NCBI RefSeq assembly: GCF_034190915.1
Contig: NW_026947488.1
Coordinates: forward strand, 4,784,501 to 4,848,500
DNA length: 64,000 nt
DNA from: Cavia porcellus
Taxonomy: Eukaryota; Chordata; Mammalia; Rodentia; Caviidae
Direction: 5' to 3'
Part shown: positions 1 through 12,170 of the stretch, one piece after another
How the letters are laid out: each line of letters starts with the position of its first letter
Numbering within the stretch: the stretch's first letter is position 1
Translations under genes and position numbers: made by a program
The notes under the pieces: model-generated
Seen by the model: only the letters and a program-made list of their open reading frames with translations
What the model was told of the DNA's origin: nothing
Databases searched by the model: none

Positions 1-1440
1 ATGTCTTCCCTTCTCTCTGTTTCTATCCCTTTTCCTCACCTGCTCTCCCCCTCCCTCTGTCACTCGCTGCCTTTCCCACTTGAAAAAGACTCCCCTAGTG
101 CCTGTTATCTTTTATTTCACACTTTGTTTATATTTCAAATTTTTCATATAGTGAAACTAAGCGATGCTTCATTGGGTGTCTGATTTGTTTCACTTAATTT
201 GAGGTCACAACATTCCCTCATGAATGCCTCAGCCCTACCCTTCTTCATGACAGAGTAGTACTCCATCATGTACAAATACTAACACCACATTTTCTCTCTC
301 CATTCATTTATTGATAAGCATAGAGACTGTTTCCAAAACTTGGCTATTATAAATTGTGCCTCTATAAACATGGATATGCATGTTTAACTGTAATGAGATG
401 ATTTTAACTCTTAACCTGGAAGGGGACTTGCTGAGTTCAGTGGAATTTCTATTTTTAATTTTTTAGTATTCTCCATATTGATTCCCATAGAGGCTGAACT
501 AGTTTATATTCTTATCAACAATGTAGTAATGTTCCTTTCCCCTGAAGCCTCCCCAACATTTGTTACTACTTGATTTTTTTGATGGTAGTCATCCTTTCCG
601 GAGTGAGCTGATAGCTCAGTTGTTTTAATTTGCATTTTGCTAATGGTCAGTGATGCTGAACATTTTTTGTGTATATATTTGTACCTATTCTGAGAAGTGT
701 TTATTCATTGGGGTTGCCCATATTTTGTTTGGACCTTTTATTTTAGGAGGTTTAATTTTTAAAAATTCTTTACAAATTGTAGATTTTAGTTAGTCCTCTG
801 TCCAGGAAATAATTGGCAATATTTTTTCTCTTCACTCCATTGGTTGACCTCTTTGCTGTGCAGAAGCTTCTTAATTTGGTATGATCCATTCATCGATTCT
901 TAGTGGCTATTTCTTGTGCCATTGGGGTTTTGTTCAGAAAGTCTTTGCCTACCCCTCTGCCTTCAACAACTTTACCTGTTTTGTCTCCCTGCAGATTGTT
1001 TCTGGTGTAACATTTAGATCTTTGATTCGTACTGATTTTAGCTTGGTACATGGTGGGAGATACGGGCCTAGATTCAATCTTCTGCCTGTGGGTTCCCAAT
1101 TCTCTCAGCGCCATCTATTAAGAGCCCTTCTGCCCTCTGTCAATAGTCAAATAGGTGAAGGTGCCTGGGGTTGTTTCTGCTTCCTCGGTTCTGCTCCAGG
1201 GAGCTGAAGTCTGTTTTTGCGCCAGTACCATGCTGATTGTATCACTGTGGCTTTGTAAGGTAACTTCAGACCTGAGTCGGTGATGCCTCCTGCTTTCATA
1301 TTGTTACCTAGAATTGCTCTGGCCAGTCTGGGTCTCTTTCAGTTCCATGTCATGCTTCAGATTTGTTTCTTTAGATGCGTTAGGAAGGTTGTCGGGATTG
1401 TGATTGGATGGCATTAAATCCACATATGCACCACTTGGAA
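1..1440 (-). mobile_element. L1 3'-end fragment, antisense, runs off the window
   Basis: Read on the minus strand this is the 3' UTR and C-terminal ORF2 region of a LINE-1. Diagnostic stretches are the complement of the 'chart your path' ORF2 tail at 240-360 (agtagtactccatcatg, then the ...cattcatttattga block) and the tggtacatggtgggagatac block at 1044-1063, where the minus strand reads ...MYQAKISTNQRSK.... Stops and frameshifts break the frame throughout. The copy continues beyond base 1, so its tail and left target duplication are not visible. Similarity fades near 1,430-1,440 after the block that aligns with mid-ORF2 (ggattgtgattggatggcat). Inactive; the family call is firm, the right edge is approximate. 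Confidence 0.88.
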
Positions 1441-3027
1441 CGTGCTGCTCTACCCGTCTCAAAGCAGCACCCAGCAGGAGAGTGCTGAGGGGCCTCAGGG
1501 TTCTCCACACCGGCCACACCTGCTGCCCAGACCTCCCGGGGTGCTCCTGTGATCGCCTCCCAAATGCTCCCTGAGTTCTGCTCTCAGAGCCCGTGTCTGG
1601 GAGGCACCAACATCAGGACAGTTACTGACGTGATTTCCTGCCATCCCCCCAAGTGTCCCCCCAGGGCTCTTTTCCTACGGTGACCACTTAGCTGCTGAGT
1701 GGCTTTCTCCAGTTACCTGAATGCTTCGCTGTATGTCAAGCTCGATGAAAAATGGGAAGAGATAAATCCAAATGGCACTGAAAATGTGAACCGCGTATAT
1801 TTCCTGTTCAGGAATAAAGCATATCTCTGAGCCTTTGGTACCAGAACAGACTTCCAGGCACATTCTAAATCTGTTTCCTTCCTCTCTCCCACCGCCCTCC
1901 CCTCACCCAAAAGATCTAAGATGTGTGGAACTCCAGTACCAAATATCCATGATGAATGCAAACATTAAATGTCATAAACGTGAACACTGATGAGAGTAAT
2001 GAAAATGGGGAGAGAGGAGGGAGGGAGAGGGAGGAGAGGAGGGGAACAGGAAGAATCGAGGTGTCCTGCACATGTACCCATTCCCTAAGCCTTCAGGTAC
2101 GCCAACACGGACACACACGCACGTACACACAGACTTTCACCCGGGCTCTGGTGCCTGTCACAGGCTAGGTTTGTGGCCTCCTGGCCCCGAGCTGGGGATT
2201 CATCTTCTACCTCTGAGGGTAATTACCTCGAACAGGCAGCAGGTATCTTTCTTTCCATTTTTATTTTTCAGCAGTACGTGTTGGCAGTAGTTAATGATTA
2301 CGTTCCTGGGGTGCCGTCAGGATTGGGTGAAAGCAATTTGCAGTGCAGCTGGGGAGGCTGCAGGGGTGTGGATGTGCGGCAGGACAGAAGGCCCCCGTCT
2401 CTCTCTGCTGGGATGCGCCCAGGCTGCAGGGACCCTCTGCAAGGGCACCCAGGCCGCGGGCCTCCTGTGGTCCCTGATGCTACCGGGAAGGTGAGAGCCT
2501 CCATGCGTGGCCGGACAAGGAGTTACTTTCCCCGAGCTTCCTGCACCCCTCCAGATGCTGCCCTTTGACCCCTCTCCCTCCAAGAGCTGGCGAGAGTCCG
2601 GAGACACCACAACTTGGTGGCTGGCACTTCCTCGGCGGGCTGATGAAGGTTCCCCTGCTTCTCTTTCGGGTTCCCTCAAGGACAGACTCCCTCCTCCCAG
2701 AAACCCACCCCCAGCATGGCTATTTTTCTCTTCCAACCCTGGGCGTCCTTGAGGATTAGCCGGTGACACTGTGCTTCCCTGTACAAGATGCCAGGGATGG
2801 GGGCCTTCAGGGGTCCCCCGGAGGCACTGAGGTCATTTCCAAGTCTGTGGGCTTGATGGGTGACTCAGCTATGATAACCGAGCTGCTTGAATACCTGCAG
2901 GTCCCACATCGCTGGTTATCTGCTTCTGATACGTGGCCAGGAGGAGAAGGACTCCAGGGCAAAAGCACAGGAACTGTTTTCCTCTTCTGAGCCAAAAGCT
3001 CCCAAATTCAATGATTTTTACCCTCAG
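1441..3027. other. Unique sequence, no gene recognised
   Basis: The left third is mixed composition; 2,330-2,960 is GC-rich with overlapping open frames on both strands, which have no recognisable domain and look like composition effects. A purine-rich tract lies at 2,005-2,055. No splice-bounded exon or SINE was recognised. Confidence 0.5.
2005..2055 (+). repeat. GGAG-rich purine tract
   Basis: An almost uninterrupted run of G and A built from GGAGA/GGGA units. It is simple low-complexity DNA; the plus strand is all purine for most of its length. Confidence 0.8.
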
Positions 3028-3890
3028 TTTTTATTTTTATTAATTTATGTTCGCGGTGCAAAGTGATTACATTCCTTCTGTGGGGTTGGTCCATGTGTGG
3101 AACCCAGCTTAACGTTTTCCATCCCTGACCTCTCTTTCCTCTCCCATCCTTCAGTTCCCTTGTCATTTGGAAAAGATCTATCATCCTACTTCTGTTATCT
3201 TGCTCCTTATTTATACCTGCACAATGTTTAAGCCTGAGTGTCTGATTTATGAGCCTTAACCATTTATAACCATTTATTTACTTACAAATGCCTCCACTTT
3301 GTCCCTCTTCATGACAGACTAGTACTCCACGGTGCACCCATTTTTCTGCATATGACTCGTTTATCTTTATGGCAGAGTAGTACTCCATCATGTGTCAACA
3401 TCCCATTTTCTTCCCCCATTCTTCTTTGAGGGACCTACAGGCTGCTTCCAGGATTTAGCTATTATGAATTGTGCTGCTATGAACCCAGGGATGGCTATAT
3501 CACAGCAATATGATACCTTTAATTCCTTTGGAAAAGTACTTGGAATGGGAATGGTTCATCAAATGGAATTTCTGGTTTTTGTTTTTGGAGCAATCTGGGT
3601 ACTGACTTCCCGTATCCAGTACGAACCCTCATTTCCATTCCACCAGTGGTGCAGAAGGGGCTCTTTCTCGCCCCCAGCCTCACCAGCACTTGTTATTATT
3701 TGATTTCTTGATGGCAGCCGTCCTTTCTGAGTGAGACAGAATCTTACAGTTGCTTCAATTTGCATTTCTCTGATGCCAACGAAGTCGAACATTTTTCCTT
3801 ATGTTTTTTGGCTACTCACACTTGGTCTGCTTCTGAGAAGCGTCTGTTCATTTTGCTTGCCCGGTTTTTTGATTGGGTCCCTTCTAAAAT
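3028..3890 (-). mobile_element. L1 3'-end fragment, antisense
   Basis: Another antisense L1 3' end. The complement of the ORF2 tail is visible at about 3,365-3,490 (gcagagtagtactccatcat and the following gaattgtgctgctatgaac block), with 3' UTR sequence to the left. The minus strand at about 3,559-3,792 still reads ...MQIEATVRFCLTQKGRLPSRNQIITSAGE..., a decayed ORF2 C-terminal segment. It resembles the copy at 1-1,440 but is not identical, so these are separate insertions. The 5' truncation is near 3,890. Not functional. Confidence 0.85.
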
Positions 3891-4038
3891 CCAACGATTT
3901 ATGAAAGCCTACTTTTCCAAGGAATGAAGAAAACATATTGAAGTTGAATTTAAAAAGGAAAGAAAAACCATCTGTCCACAACTTGCTGCCCACTACTAAC
4001 TCGAATTTGGTGTTTTCAGGTGGCATCTTTTCTTTTTT

Positions 4039-4124
4039 ATTTTTTGATCGGTACCAAGGATTTAACTCATGACCACCTGCTTGCAAGGCAGGCGCTTATG
4101 CCGCTGAGCTAAATCCCCAGCCCC
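4039..4124 (-). mobile_element. ID-type SINE, minus strand, with perfect target duplication
   Basis: On the minus strand this begins ggggctggggatttagctca (A-box region) and contains a degenerate B box. The SINE tail appears as T-rich DNA on the left. A 15-bp direct repeat catcttttctttttt flanks it exactly (4,024-4,038 and 4,126-4,140), proving an L1-mediated retroposition. It belongs to the subfamily with the CCTGC...GCAGG anticodon-arm hairpin also seen at 14,431, 29,638 and 45,798. Confidence 0.93.
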
Positions 4125-4140
4125 ACATCTTTTCTTTTTT

Positions 4141-6976
4141 AAATGAGCCAATTGTTCTTCAACTGACAGAACACTGCACATATCTATGGAGGGACAGAGC
4201 TTTTAAAACCACCGAGGGCACCAGCCTCCCTGGCTGCATCGGCCAGAATGTCACCAAAGACTCTTTTGTTCCAGGTCACCATTTTGTCTCACGCCTTTCA
4301 CCCTGAGCCCAACCTGTACTCAAGACCACAGTTACTTCTCCCACGACAAGGAGAGCTCTGGACTCCAGCACCCTGGGCAGAAATCTCTTTCACGCGTGCT
4401 CTTGCCGTTCCTGACACCACCCGCGGGCTTCCCACAGTCACACCCAACTAACAGGCGACTCCGGAAACCTGAGCTCTCTGCAGTGAAAGCTTGAACGTTA
4501 CATTTTGATACAATTAAGAAGACAGTGTTTTAAATATAATTCTATCAGTTGGGCTAAATGCCCTCAAACTATAAGATTCACTCCCTGAAACAAAGAAATA
4601 GGTCTTCCCAATCAGTATAATTACATTTTTAAATGAAAATTTTTGAGTACTCTTTCCACGAGGCATGTCACTTGTTTCCAAATGCTTGATTAGGTTATTA
4701 CTCTCCATTCCCTCCTCAGCTGTGTACTCCAGGAGGCTACTTTATATCAAGTTTGCATTAATGAAACAATTAAGATATGTCATCTCAAAGTATGTAGTTC
4801 CAGATTCCTGAAAGCGACATCCAGGAGACCTGAATATCTCATCAGAGATGGGCCTTAGGGTGCATTATGCTTCTCATTATTGGAGGGTCTCAGGTCTTCC
4901 AAAGTGGGTGTCTTCATCATAGCAAAGCATTGATGAAGGTAATTCTATTTTGTATTATTTCCTGAGATTTTCTAGCTTTCTAGGGACCTGCATAACCCCC
5001 AGGACACATTGAAAAATTAAAAAAGAAAATCTTTCCTGAGATAAAATACCGCTACAGAATGTACCAGAAATGCTGCACCTTGGGTGGTGGCTGCTCAGGA
5101 GACAAGCAGGGAGCCTGCCGGCGGCCAGAAGTGTGTCATATCTTACGAGGGTTCAATCATATATAAAAAGTCAGCAAGATTCATGAAATGTGTTGTTTGC
5201 ATGTTAAACTTTAAATTAAAAGGCCAGAGAAGTTAGAAAAAAGAAAGAAAGAAATGCTACAACTCATCGGACTGACAAGTAAGATGGGACACAGGGGAAA
5301 GGAGCTGAAAAGCCCTTCCAAGCCAGGTGTAGCGGCCAAAGTACATGACCCTCCTGGGCTACAGTACTCGTAGGATCCGGTGCAGTGGAAACACCGTCCC
5401 CCTTGGTTGCCATTAATAATTTCAAGGTGGCGACAGGCCGGTGTCAAACCGAGCGGGGGACCATCTGAGGGAGGATGCCGTGCTCACCCCCAAAGCCAGC
5501 CTCATCTCCGCAGCCACGGAGGAGCCGGACGGGCTTCATGGCTTCAGCGTTTCATTTTTTCCGCCCATGTTTAATCTCAGCCTAATATAATTACTCGTTG
5601 CCGTGGTTAGTGGCTGCTGCAATCCGTGTCCTATTAAACGCAAATCAGCCCTCGGTCAAGCCAGCCCTCGGTTTTCAAGGACCTGCCTGGGTCCGTCTCT
5701 CCCCAGGCCTGGGCTGGGGACTGGACAGGAGAGCCGACTGGCGCTGGGTTTCTAGCTTCTGTTGGCACCACCCTGGAACCGTCTGCACACGGTAATGTGG
5801 CTGACACATGTCCAAGCAGGGAAGAGTGATGAGCGACAGCTCAACAGCCTCACAACTTGACCAATCTGCTGTCCATGGCCTCCGCTGTCCCCTCTACCTG
5901 GAACACATCGGCCTGCTCTCTACAAGCTTGTTGACCCTTCCCAGTTGACTCCCTCCTTCCAACACGTGATGCCTGCAAGACCCTTGCAGCTGGGCTGCTC
6001 CTGGCTGGCTGGACCATCTGCAGCAGCGTCACATGCTGGCTGGTCTAGCGTCCCCTGTGGTCAGTCTGTCTGATGACAGCAGGCCCCCGTCTCTCTCAAC
6101 ACCACGACCTCCGACGCCTAGCACTGCCGTGGTGGAGGTGTGCAGCTGCTGTATGAACATCCAGATGAAGGAGGGAGGGAAGGAGCGGGCGAGTGCCCTG
6201 GCGAGTGAGCCATGTCCGGTGTCTCTCACTGGGCACCTCTGTTTACTAACTGGGAGAAAACTCCTACGAGTACAGAAATCACGGAGTGTGATCGTAATTA
6301 GGGGTTTGGAGGAGGTAGTGTTAGGTGGAAATCAGCATCCAGGCGGTGGGATGATGTGCATTTGGGGCGCACGTTTCAGCAGGCTGCACATATTTCATTC
6401 TTCACAGCAGCCACACGCGGGGCTCGGAGCCTGGAGGTCCCCAGGTAGGTCACAAGCTCCTTTGTGCTGGAATAGGATGGATGCCTGGGTCCGTCTGCCA
6501 AACCTGGAGCCTGGTGCTGGCAGGGAGCCCCAGAACCCATGCTCTGCTTGGCCATGGGGGTAACAGAAGCCCAGGCCATGCGGCTGAGAGAAGCACAAAA
6601 CTGAGCTACACCTCCAGATCCCCAAAGCCCCGAAGCCCTGGGTAGCCCTCCAGCCCTAAGACTAGCTCCTGCCCACAGCCGGCTCAGGGTGGAGCATCGT
6701 CCTCCATGGAGGCCTTCATGAGCACTGACTCAGGGTGACAAAGCCAAACGATGGCTCCTATGGAACCGGATGCCAACCTGCCTCCTAGGAAGAGCTACAG
6801 CTCCACTGGCAATCCCCTGGGGGTTCACTGAGCAACTTCCACAGCTGCCTGTCGCCCCGGGCAGTGCTGCGGGGCCTCTGAAGCTGCTGCGGCTCACACC
6901 TGTCCCTGGGACGGTTTTTTTACCACAGGAAATTTTAAAAAGATTTTGACAAGCTTTGCTTTCTCTATTATTTGGG
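4141..6976. other. Unique sequence with one candidate conserved island (5,540-5,660)
   Basis: No exon, SINE or RNA gene recognised. The segment 5,540-5,660 is compositionally distinct, with TAAT-type cores (cctaatataattactcgttg) and CpGs kept inside AT-rich DNA, which is how deeply conserved noncoding elements often look. That is inference from composition only. 6,033-6,563 holds an open frame of 176 codons in GC-rich DNA without any recognisable domain. Confidence 0.4.
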
Positions 6977-7016
6977 CTCTCTCTCTCTCTCTCTCTTTCT
7001 CACATACACACACACA
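6977..7016 (+). repeat. (CT)n followed by short (CA)n
   Basis: About ten CT dinucleotides at 6,977-6,996, a short spacer, then an interrupted CA run to 7,016. Ordinary compound microsatellite. Confidence 0.9.
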
Positions 7017-7539
7017 GACTCACAAATTACTATAATTTGTTCTCACAATTTTCTTAAAATGTTTTCGCTTGCATTTTGAGATGCATCTCTGATGCTCATT
7101 TCACTCTGAAAACCTAGACTTTACAGTGAAGGCAGCATCGTGCGGCTTCCTAGCTGAAGTAACAGAACCTTCTAGGGATGTAATCAAACCTCCACTTTCT
7201 CTAAACTCCCTGTTTTTTCCCTCCTCTTTTTAGACTCCAAACCCTTTCCAGGACTTCGTGGAAAGACGGCGTGAGCGAGCCGGAGGAGACTGAGAAGGAG
7301 CCCAGCCAGGCCCAGTCAGCTCTTCAGTTCAGTCCAGGGCCAGTTCCTATGTTCAGTCCTGGCCCAGGTCCCCAGCCCCAGGCCAGCAGCTGAGCAATGG
7401 GGCCAGGAATCCCAGCTGCACCATGGGGCCCTCGGCTACCACCGAGGCCACCCGATCCGGTTCCTTCTGTGCCACTCCTCAGGCTGGCGTGCATGGTAGC
7501 AATAGAAAATAAAATGCTAAAGCCAAAAAGAAAGGATGC
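7017..7539. other. Unique sequence
   Basis: No gene or repeat recognised. Short internal near-repeats around ccagggccag / cctggcccagg lie at 7,330-7,385, a GC-rich patch without clear function. Confidence 0.4.
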
Positions 7540-8110
7540 GCCTGCCTTTTTTCACTTGGCCCATCCACCAAAGCGGCTAATGGGAATTATAAAGCAATAT
7601 AACGATTTAATAATGGAATCCAGGACACATACGGTCTTCATTATGACGATGATTGCTTTTTAGTAATATGAGGAAAAACATGAATCTTAAAGTAATTCTC
7701 AATAATTTAATTAAAGCCAACCTCTCCCCAGAGAGCGGCAGCTTCGCTGGGGAGGGACCACGAGGGACGATGAGGGACGGGGACAGGGTCGCAGGTGTCC
7801 ACTCAGAGTGACCCTGCTGCTGTGCTGCTCCACGGGAACCAGGGCAACACATTTCCTTCTGTTGTTGTTTTGAGATGGAAAAATACCACAGAGCTCCCCG
7901 ACGTGTTAATTTTATTAAAATCCAGCTGTGGCTGAGTAGGTCAAAACCCATAAACGTTTTCCATTATACCCTCCATGCAGGGGACTTTTGATTCTCTCAT
8001 TTGAGCTGCTTTGGGGTCATTGGACCATCCATTAATTTTTACTTTCCACACAGTTAAATTAGCTTAATTTAGCTCAGGCTTAAATGAGAAAACACACCCT
8101 GCTGCAAAGG
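7540..8110. promoter_or_regulatory. Candidate conserved noncoding element (AT-rich, homeodomain-core-rich)
   Basis: Two AT-rich blocks (about 7,560-7,720 and 7,900-8,090) are dense in TAAT/ATTA cores, for example aataatttaattaaagcc and ccattaatttttactttcc, with little repeat-like sequence and no long open frame. This is the composition typical of ancient developmental enhancers. No alignment was possible, so conservation is inferred, not seen. Confidence 0.35.
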
Positions 8111-9769
8111 GCAGAAGTGGCCAAGAAAACACTTCTTCCCTGACACGGGGAACAACGAAACCTGTCCCTTCATTCCTGGGATCCTGCACCACTGCAGGAT
8201 CAAGCCACGGCCACCCCTCTGTGGACCCCTCTCTCCCATCACTGCACCCCACAGCCCGTTCTCCACCAGCACTGGGCACCAGGCTGCCCCAGTTAGGCTC
8301 TTAGTGTGGGATCCTGATGCCCCAGAGGGTCCCTGGGCCCCAGCCTCGTCCCTTCCATGTCATCTCTCTTCTGCATGCCCTGAGGCCCTCAGAGATCATC
8401 ATTCTGTCTCTGATCGGGTGCCTTGGACCTCTGCACCATTTCCTGGATTGAAACCTGGTCCCTTCTCTCCTGGCCCAGGGCCGGCTTCCCGGCCAGCCTT
8501 CCCTGACTGTCTGCATGGACCACTCTCCAAGGTGGGGAAAAATGGGAACTCGCAAGGTGAGCACAAGGTGGGACAGAACCGTGATCAACCAGGAAGATTA
8601 ATCGCTCACGTAAAATTGATTAAATCAAGAACACAGGGGGAAGGGAGCCACAGTCCCGTGGTGGGCAGACATGCATAAAGAGCAGTGACTCTGCCCTTAG
8701 GGGGTGGAATGGTGACCCCTGGCTTCCTCAGGGTGATAGAGACCTATTTAGACTGTCAGTCCTTGGGATGGGGGTGCATTTGCTTGATCCTTTGTCTTGA
8801 GATCTGGCCCACAGTAGAGGTGTCTGTCTCCTCTAAGGTCACAAGGTATCTGGTCTTCTCCGCTGGCTCCTTTGAGGGCTCAGCCCTGTCTGACTGCCTG
8901 CAATGTTTCTAACTCAGCTGCCTGTGACACCAGGAGTTTGCTTACAGACCCCGCAGACAGCGATGGACTCCCTGGGCTGGGAGACTTGCTGTCGCCTTTC
9001 CTGCCAGGTCTGATCACAGACGTTGAAAGCTGCAGAGTGTCTCCGGAGAAGACCCCAACTGAGCCCCCGGTTATAAGCCACACCCACCAGGGGAAAGGGG
9101 CCCTCCCGCCTGGTCTCCAGCCAGGCCCTCCCGCTTTCCCCTTGCAGCCCCTGGCAGCCACTGTGGATACATCTGCAGTGATCACAAATCACTTCCAAGA
9201 TCATCTGACTTTTGGGAAATCTAAAGACGATGGCTGCCCCCCCCCCCGGCCCTCCTCCAGACTCCCACCCTACACATCAGCAGGCAGAGACCCTGGAGAC
9301 CCTGGTCGCTCCAGGTCACTGAGTTCATTGCTGCAGGGCCCTGCCAAATGCAGAGGCCTCCCCAGCCAGGGACACCCTGCCAAATCACAAAGACTTTACT
9401 GTATATATTCCAGACAGAGTAGGAAGAAAGTCAGGTTTTTCCACCCTGACAAAGTACCGTGGATTATTTGCAAGAGTCTGGGAAATTCCAGATGTCCGTT
9501 TTCAGAAGACACCCCCTTGGCCGCCCAGCGTCTTGCAAATAATCCCTCATCCAGGTACGGAAGGGATGTGTTCCGTTAAAGTTTCCAACTTCACCCCCAA
9601 ACCCTGGGGCAGAAAGAGAGCTGGGGATGGAACAGTTACTTTCCCCAAATTCCACTGCCCACCTATTGTCCCCCAAGTCACCTGAGGCTGGCTCCAGATC
9701 TTCCAAGTTACCTGCCTAAAACCAGGACCTGGCACGAATTGGCATCCACACAAATCCAGGCATCTGTTT
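8111..9769. other. Unique GC-moderate sequence
   Basis: Nothing gene-like was recognised. An open frame of 235 codons at 8,872-9,579 (+) is proline/serine-rich, has no identifiable domain, and its opposite strand is also open, suggesting a compositional frame. A run of 11 C lies at 9,237-9,247. Confidence 0.4.
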
Positions 9770-10340
9770 TACATTCCTTTAATTTCAATTCTTCTCAACT
9801 TCAGCGGCCCGCCTTTCTCCCACTATAATGTGCTTTGGACCTACAAGTGAACTCCGAGATCAAATCAAAATTCCATTTCAGGGACATAAATTGTCCATGT
9901 GATTTGAGCAAGCGAGACAAGACCCACAGCTGGTTATTTTTCCTGGATTCCGAGACGTGGCTTATTTACATGCTGGAAGGGCTGGCTGCATAATCGGCTG
10001 TGCTCCTGACCTGGTCCACCCTCGCTGCTGTGTCCAGGGTGTATTAAGCAGGACCACGAGGGGAAAGTCGGCGCCCAGTTTAAATGAGTTTGTTGGTTGT
10101 GCCTAGAAACTATTTATAAGGATATGGAAAGGAACTCATAAAATATACAGTGTAAGAAAACCCGAAATTGAAATCCTTCCCTTCCAAATTACTTAGCTGG
10201 GAAGCAATACATGAAATATTTAAGCAGATCGCTATGGTAATCATTTTACACATGCAATTATAATGCCACGCTACAGGCTTGATAATGTAAATATAATTAT
10301 TCTATGCCTGAAACTTTTTTGGTTCTTTTATGAAGAATTT
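9770..10340. promoter_or_regulatory. Candidate conserved noncoding element
   Basis: Long AT-rich, non-repetitive stretch with intact CpG-poor motifs: tatttataaggatatgg, tcataaaatatacagtg, gcaattataatgcc, gtaaatataattattc. It contains no recognisable transposon and no long frame. Composition suggests a constrained regulatory block; confirmation needs cross-species alignment. Confidence 0.35.
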
Positions 10341-12089
10341 TTTATTTAAAACAATTTAAATACAGGAACGCTCACAGAGTAATAAACACCTGTGAACCCT
10401 CAACGGAAGAGTGACAGCTGTTGATCTTTCTTCATCTTGTTCCAAGCATTGTTTTAAAGTAAGAAATAGAAATACAGGGTCAAGAAAAATTCCTTTATCC
10501 CCTCCTTGGACTTTACTCAGTGAGCCCCTGCCACAAACCTAAGTATCTTTCCATTCTGTGCAGATGTAGTTCAAGGTAACAGAGCTGGGGAGAGCACTTT
10601 TATTTCCTGTAAATGACCTGCTGATCACTATTCGGGACTCTGCAAGCCAAAAGTTCTCTTTTGCAGCTACTAAATACTGCCCTGGTAACTGCAAAGCAGT
10701 CACGAGCTATGTGTAAACAAATGGGCATGGACGGGTGCCAATAAAACTTTATTTACAAAACAGGCAGGAAGTAGCACTTTGCCGACCCCTGTCATAGCTT
10801 CCTTAGGGCTTGCATTTCAGCTTATAACAATGGAGCTCCTATTTGTATAGCTGCTAATTAGAATTCTATCCTGTGCAGGATCTCGTCAGTCCTCATGGAT
10901 GAGCCTTTAGATTTCTGTGAATATTTTATTTCTATTAATATTACTATTTTGATAATTTTCTAAATATTATTATTTCTATTAATATTAATAGAAGAGTTTT
11001 AAAATGCCTAAACATTCAGCTGACCTGACATAAGCTGGTGGGATCTGAACCAGCCGGTGGGCTCTGGGATTTCTCAGGGCAAACCCAGGCTTCGGTGTAC
11101 ACGGCGCCTTCCAGCTGAGCCTGCACTGCAGAGTGCATGGTGCCCACGGCGCTGGCCGACCTCCAAGGCTTCTCCAGGCAGCCACGTTGTTCCCACAATG
11201 TCTTTTTCGTTTTCCTTGAAGACTTGGGAGAGTCTCACCCAAACAGGTAGGGCTGGCAGAGAATCAGGAGTTACAAACTCAGGCACCTACGGGGGACACG
11301 GCCAGAGCTGGACGTGAAGTTAGGAATGCACACGGGCGGGGTCCAGGGTGACTGTCAGGTGCGTCCTAGTGCCAGCACTGCTCGGGCACGTGGCCTCTCC
11401 TGCCAAGTTGTCTGACTTTGCCAGAGAAGTTTTATAAGTACACCGGGACTCTAACCCGAATCCCCTGAGTTTTCCTTTACAAGTCATTTAGTGGAAAGAA
11501 GGAAGCCGGGAGGGACAGAGGGACTACTTTGGGACCCACGGATGAGACTTGGCCCATTTCCAGCACGGGGAATGGTGCACAGAGGCGCAGGGGGCACTTG
11601 GAAGTGCACGGCTCTCTCCTGTCCACGTAGGCAGGTCAGCCTCACGGCGGGGCCGAGACCCTCAGCTGCCCAGGATTTACCGAGCCGGGGCGCTCAGGAA
11701 CTGGCAGGGGGAGATGTTATTACCGGTGCCCCACAAAACCTCCAAAATGTGATACAAGGAGAAGCCAGCTGCTTCATTTTAGGGTGTGTGCTCTTTAGCT
11801 GCACGCTATGTGCTGATGGGCCCAGGTCCTTCTGCTAATTCCTCTGGGCCAGATCCTTGGAGCGCGCTGAGCGCAGGGCTTGTTAGACATCCAAGAAAGA
11901 CACTCCTTAGCGTTCTTGTGGGATGTTTTTACAGCAAGACCTGCCCTTTCCCCAACCTCCAATAAATTATGTTTTACCCTTCTCTCCTCGACCTAGAGCC
12001 TTTTCTGCAGTGATTTCCCACAGTTTTTCCTTCTTTGATTTCATTAAGGTCCCAGCCAGCTGTGCAGCCCAGCAAGCATCACAGCTTTC
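10341..12089. other. Unique sequence with a small AT-rich direct repeat
   Basis: The block at 10,925-10,992 contains ttatttctattaatatta twice about 50 bp apart. The rest, including 11,040-11,880, is GC-moderate without recognisable gene or SINE. Overlapping open frames near 11,000-11,320 exist on both strands and are taken as chance. Confidence 0.4.
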
Positions 12090-12170
12090 TTTTTTCGGTA
12101 CCGGGAATTGAACTCACAACCTCACGCTTACCAGGCAAGTGCTCGAACTGCTGAGCTAAATCCCCAGCCC
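12090..12170 (-). mobile_element. ID-type SINE, minus strand, second subfamily
   Basis: On the minus strand it starts gggctggggatttagctcag and carries ggttgtgagttcaattcc as the B-box region; its tail is the T-run at the left. It differs from the 4,039 type in the anticodon arm (gcacttgcctggtaagcgtg), the more typical ID form. A short cagcttt repeat flanks it, so the target duplication is uncertain. Confidence 0.88.

Noticed and set aside
8872..9579. 235-codon open frame
   Set aside because: No recognisable motif, opposite strand also open, and no splice or promoter context.
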